7,384 bases of DNA from a bacterium. GTDB taxonomy: Bacteria; Babelota; Babeliae; Babelales; RVW-14. Positions 4,347-7,384 of the stretch are shown piece by piece (position 1 is the first letter of the stretch; every line of letters starts with the position of its first letter). Both the position numbers and the translations under genes were made by a program. Location of the stretch: contig JAHFBQ010000032.1 in the NCBI GenBank assembly GCA_023249935.1, forward strand, positions 7,519-14,902. The letters are read 5' to 3'. Below the pieces are notes generated by a model, which had not been told where the DNA came from, searched no databases, and saw nothing but the letters and a program-made list of their open reading frames with translations.

Positions 4347-7073
4347 ATGGCTGTAAAACCAGCTGTCATGCAAGACAGCAAAGTCACCCCACTCATGGAA
4401 CAGTATTTCGGTATCAAGGAGCAATATCCTGATGCGTTGCTATTTTTCCAAGTCGGTGATTTTTATGAACTGTTTTTTGATGACGCCAAACAGGCTGCCT
4501 CTTTTCTTGCACTTACCTTGACCAAACGCGGCAAAAATAAGGGTGAAGACATCCCTCTCTGCGGCGTGCCAATTCATGCAGTCTCACATTACTTAGCAAA
4601 ATTGGTTCGCGGCGGCTTTAAAGTCGTCATGTGTGAGCAGCTTTCTAAGCCGCAACCAGGCACCGTCGTTAAACGCGGCGTATCGCAAGTGTTCACGCCC
4701 GGCACGTTGATCGATGAGCAACTGCTCGACACAAAATCAGCCTCCTACCTTCTTACCCTAGCACCAACAGGTGATTGTTGGGGTATGGTATTCAGCGAGT
4801 TATTGACAGCACAACTATTTGCCACGCAAGTTCCGGTCAATGCATTAAAAATGTTAGAGACTGAACTGACACGATTTTCGCCCGATGAAATCATTGTTCC
4901 CAAAGCATTAGAACAAAATGCTCTGTGCTCCACGCTACGCGGCATGGGCTACCCGATTAGTTTTAGTCAGATGTTTGAGCAAGGCGAAATCGCAACTGCA
5001 TGGATTGAGCAACAATTTGCAGCTAGCGCCCAAGTCAAACTCAATCAAGCACCAGCAGTCACCCAGTCACTGCACACCCTGTACTGGTACCTGCACAAAA
5101 ATCAGCCGGCTTCGCTCCCGCTGTTTCGCAATATTCATCTCTACGAGCCAGACGACTACCTCATACTCGATGCAGCAACACAAAAAAATTTAGAACTCCT
5201 TGAAGATGTCTCCGGCTCACGCAAACATTCACTCTATGCAGTGCTTGATCGTGCCGTGACAAGTATGGGATCGCGCACCATAAAAAAATGGCTCCAGCGC
5301 CCGCTGGTACAACAAGACAGTATCATGCAACGCCAAGAAGTGATTAAACAGCTACTCGCCACACCGATGACGCTCATGCAGCTGGAAGAAACCTTGGGTC
5401 AGGTCGCCGACCTTGAACGCATTATCGGACGCATTGCATTAGAAAAAGCAACGCTACGCGATTACCAAGCACTCAAAACATCACTTGCTGCGACGCCGGC
5501 GCTTAAAAAATTATTACATGAACAGGTAAAAACAGCGCTTGCACAGCTCTTGCATGAAAAAATTGCAGATCTTGCCAAGCTGCATGAGCTGCTTGAAGCG
5601 AGCATTAATGATGATGCACTGCAAACCGACCTACTCATCAAGCGCGGCTTTCATCATGAACTTGATACGTTGTATCATTTGACCGCCAACGCACAGCAAG
5701 AAATTCTTGCGCTGGAACAACGCGAAATTGCTGCCACCGGCATTGGCAGCCTCAAAGTCCGTTTCAATAATATTACTGGCTACTACTTTGAAATCACACA
5801 GAGCAACGAGGCCGCAACCCCAGCAACCTACCGACACGTGCAAACATTGGCCAACCGCAAACGCTTCACTAATGATGAACTGATGCTGCTCGAACGCAAC
5901 ATCATGCGCGCTCAGCAAGACACCGCAACACTTGAACAAGAAGTCTTCACCCACGTTAAAAAGGAAGTCGCAAGCTACCTGACACAGCTGCGCAACCTTG
6001 CGCAAGCAGTTGCCCATACCGACGCGCTCATCGGCCTTGCTCGCACCGCTTATGACCAAGGGTACGTACAGCCTTCCTTTAATAGCCAGCGCATTATCGA
6101 TCTAACCGGCAGTCGCCACCCGGTGGTAGAAAAAGAACTTCCCGGCACGTTTATCAAAAATAATGTACGCATGGACGACAACGCCCGCCTCATTGTCCTG
6201 ACCGGTCCAAATATGGGCGGTAAGTCTACCTACCTACGCCAAGTTGCACTGACCGGCATCATGGCACAGATGGGCTCATTTATTCCGGCCATCGCCGGTA
6301 CATTGCCGCTGTTCGATCGCATTTTCACCCGCATCGGCTCAGGTGATAACGTGGCACAGGGAAAAAGTACCTTCTTAGTAGAAATGGAAGAGACCGCCAC
6401 CATCTGCACGCAGGCAACAAAAAACAGCCTGGTCATCCTCGATGAAGTTGGCCGCGGGACCAGTACCTATGATGGCATGGCACTTGCTCAGGCAATTATT
6501 GAATATTTAGCTAGGACTAGTGGATTGGATCCCGAATCGCGGTCCCAGCCTTCGCATAGAGCTTCGGCGGGCGCAAACGTCGAGCAGATGGCTGAGGGCG
6601 GCATAGCCTTGGCGACGACGGCCGGGATGACAAGCCAGGAAAATGGCGTGAGTTGCCTGTTCGCTACTCACTACCACGAGCTCACCACGCTGGAAGCAAC
6701 CTGGCCAAATATTAAAAATTACCATGCGGAATGTATCGATCGCGATAATGCCATTACCTTTACACACCGCATCAAAGCAGGTGCTGCCACAAAAAGTTTT
6801 GGTATCCATGTTGCTCAACTTGCTCAACTACCAACTACCATCATCACTCGGGCACAAGAGATTCTTGATTCGTTACCCGCAGCTTGTGATCCCGGAAGAA
6901 ATATTTGTCATCCCGGCCTAGGCGCCGGGATCCAAGCCGCAGAGACACCAGCCCAGTCAAAACATACAGTGACAACCAATGTCGTAGACACCATCAGCAA
7001 TCTTGACCTGAATACTCTTTCTCCACGTGAGGCATTTGATCTTCTATGGAAGCTACAGAAAGAGTGCAAGTAG
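4347..7073 (+). CDS. mutS: DNA mismatch repair ATPase MutS, with repeat-derived insertions
   Basis: MutS binds mismatches and small loops in DNA and uses ATP to recruit MutL. This 908-residue form is about 55 residues longer than E. coli MutS. All expected parts are present in order: the mismatch-reading motif GDFYELF (F39, E41), the connector, the core lever beginning DAATQKNLELLEDVSGS (about 274), TSMGSRTIKKWLQRPL, the clamp region, GYYFEITQSN, Walker A GPNMGGKST (620-628), FTRIGSGDNVAQGKSTF, Walker B VILDEVGRGTSTYDG (D699, E700), FATHYHELT (H775), GAATKSFGIHVAQLA and the C-terminal LSPREAFDLLWKLQKE. Between E700 and H775 there are 75 residues against 34 in E. coli, giving an insertion of about 41 residues made of repeat DNA. 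A second repeat piece lies at 854-863. The frame is unbroken, so I infer a functional enzyme. The start at 4347 has agaagg 9 bases upstream, inside a hairpin. Confidence 0.97.
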   Translation: MAVKPAVMQDSKVTPLMEQYFGIKEQYPDALLFFQVGDFYELFFDDAKQAASFLALTLTKRGKNKGEDIPLCGVPIHAVSHYLAKLVRGGFKVVMCEQLSKPQPGTVVKRGVSQVFTPGTLIDEQLLDTKSASYLLTLAPTGDCWGMVFSELLTAQLFATQVPVNALKMLETELTRFSPDEIIVPKALEQNALCSTLRGMGYPISFSQMFEQGEIATAWIEQQFAASAQVKLNQAPAVTQSLHTLYWYLHKNQPASLPLFRNIHLYEPDDYLILDAATQKNLELLEDVSGSRKHSLYAVLDRAVTSMGSRTIKKWLQRPLVQQDSIMQRQEVIKQLLATPMTLMQLEETLGQVADLERIIGRIALEKATLRDYQALKTSLAATPALKKLLHEQVKTALAQLLHEKIADLAKLHELLEASINDDALQTDLLIKRGFHHELDTLYHLTANAQQEILALEQREIAATGIGSLKVRFNNITGYYFEITQSNEAATPATYRHVQTLANRKRFTNDELMLLERNIMRAQQDTATLEQEVFTHVKKEVASYLTQLRNLAQAVAHTDALIGLARTAYDQGYVQPSFNSQRIIDLTGSRHPVVEKELPGTFIKNNVRMDDNARLIVLTGPNMGGKSTYLRQVALTGIMAQMGSFIPAIAGTLPLFDRIFTRIGSGDNVAQGKSTFLVEMEETATICTQATKNSLVILDEVGRGTSTYDGMALAQAIIEYLARTSGLDPESRSQPSHRASAGANVEQMAEGGIALATTAGMTSQENGVSCLFATHYHELTTLEATWPNIKNYHAECIDRDNAITFTHRIKAGAATKSFGIHVAQLAQLPTTIITRAQEILDSLPAACDPGRNICHPGLGAGIQAAETPAQSKHTVTTNVVDTISNLDLNTLSPREAFDLLWKLQKECK
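6521..6634 (-). repeat. Repeat element inserted in frame within the mutS ATPase domain
   Basis: This GC-rich block encodes about residues 725-762 of MutS, between Walker B and FATHY, where other MutS proteins have a short turn of about seven residues. Its left end (tggatcccg, 6526-6534) and right end (ccgggatgaca, 6622-6632) match the two ends of the palindrome at 6906-6936 in reverse orientation; atcccg (6529-6534) and cgggat (6623-6628) are complementary. The roughly 90-base interior, with ccttcgcatag and gcttcggcggg, is not shared with the other copies here and may be a further nested repeat. The peptide (ESRSQPSHRASAG, then MAEGGIALATTAG) has no resemblance to MutS that I can see. The exact borders are uncertain by several bases. 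Confidence 0.8.
6906..6936 (+). repeat. Palindromic repeat within the mutS C-terminal linker
   Basis: tgtcatcccggc, ctaggc and gccgggatccaa form a perfect 8-bp stem (6910-6917 with 6924-6931) around a six-base loop. The ends match the family TGTC(A/G)TCCCGGC ... GCCGGGATCCA seen at 1642-1669 and 7143-7170. It encodes CHPGLGAGIQ (residues 854-863), in the variable linker between the RAQEIL helix and the LSPREAFDLLW C-terminal segment. A further gatcccgg at 6888-6895 is complementary to 6925-6932 and could mark the true left edge of the inserted DNA. Confidence 0.8.
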
Positions 7074-7110
7074 CCCATATACTAAATTTAAAATTATTTT
7101 ATAAACTAAC

Positions 7111-7283
7111 GAGCTAAAACAAGAAGTAAAGTCGTTACTACACGTCGTCCCGGCGAAGGCCGGGATCCAGGTTTGCGTATTTTTCTATTGATTGTTGGAT
7201 ACAACTTTGAACTTTTCTGTGAACAAGCAAAAGAAAAGAAAAGAAATACTCTAGACAATACAGTTTTAAAGTTAAGCCTGGAT
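7111..7283. repeat. Palindromic repeat unit, right-truncated copy (R2)
   Basis: This is a second copy of the 1610-1798 unit, beginning 37 bases after the mutS stop. Its left 63 bases match R1 at 57 positions, and 7143-7170 is a perfect 28-base match to the complement of the R1 right arm. The segment tacagttttaaagttaagcc (7259 on) also matches R1, but the right arm breaks off at ctggat (7283) and the following sequence is unrelated. The interior (7174-7258) is A/T-rich and different from R1. No gene is supported here; the short ORFs crossing it on both strands are made of repeat sequence. Confidence 0.8.
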
Positions 7284-7384
7284 TGTATCTTGATGCCCTC
7301 TTTGAGGGTGGTAGAATACGCCATAAACAAGGGAGTGACGCCGTTTAACCTGGATTGGTTATAAATAACCGATGGGATCTTGGA
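7284..7384. other. Unassigned downstream sequence
   Basis: I see no gene in these last 101 bases. They contain a small hairpin ccctc/ttt/gaggg (7296-7308) without a T tract, a perfect 14-base palindrome ggttat-aa-ataacc (7357-7370), and cctggattg (7349-7357) echoing cctggattg at 7277-7285. Whether these belong to the broken end of the R2 repeat or to the leader of a gene beyond the window cannot be decided. Confidence 0.5.

Noticed and set aside
5631..6059. 142-codon open frame on the minus strand within mutS
   Set aside because: It is antisense to the conserved core and clamp regions of MutS; its composition reflects the complement of mutS codons.
4347..7073. mutS as a pseudogene broken by repeats
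   Set aside because: The frame is unbroken, every conserved motif is present on both sides of each insertion, and the insertions fall in a turn and a linker.
7296..7308. Terminator formed by ccctc/gaggg
   Set aside because: The stem is only 5 bp, no T tract follows on either strand, and it is more than 200 bases from the mutS stop.
7106..7364. Short open frames on both strands after mutS
   Set aside because: They run through the R2 repeat and have no homology signal; palindromic GC-rich repeats readily leave several frames open.

Overview
The window is bacterial. It holds four protein genes, a set of GC-rich palindromic repeats, and no RNA gene or CRISPR array that I can see. Three genes are conserved housekeeping types: a PIN-PhoH ATPase/ribonuclease (28-1593, +), cytidylate kinase cmk (1889-2572, -) and mismatch repair mutS (4347-7073, +). 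Between cmk and mutS lies a gene for a secreted leucine-rich-repeat (LRR) protein (2685-4262, +) with a clear signal peptide and about six 'typical' 24-residue LRRs. A eukaryote-like exported LRR protein among core genes, plus repeats that tolerate insertion into proteins, fits a host-associated bacterium such as Dependentiae (TM6) or a Rickettsiales-like lineage. This assignment is inference only; no taxonomic marker in the window settles it.

Layout: phoH2 runs rightward and converges on leftward cmk. The 295-base gap between them (1594-1888) holds a repeat unit with 29-bp inverted arms and, next to it, an 18-bp direct repeat around a second short repeat motif. cmk and the LRR gene diverge from a 112-base gap. 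The LRR gene and mutS are in the same direction, separated by a strong terminator-like hairpin whose 3' arm also contains the probable mutS Shine-Dalgarno sequence. A second, right-truncated copy of the 1610-1798 repeat lies just after mutS (7111-7283).

The most interesting observation is that the same palindrome family (TCATCCCGG...CCGGGATCCA) occurs inside the mutS reading frame. One insertion of about 41 codons sits in the ATPase domain, between Walker B and the conserved ATH motif. A second, about 10-codon piece forms part of the linker before the C-terminal helices. Both keep the frame open, and all catalytic motifs of MutS remain readable. This resembles in principle the protein-embedded palindromic elements described in Rickettsia, but here it affects a DNA repair enzyme and the repeats also flank the gene.

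The genes do not form one pathway. phoH2 (RNA processing), cmk (pyrimidine nucleotide supply) and mutS (repair) are independent core functions; the LRR protein probably works outside the cytoplasm.
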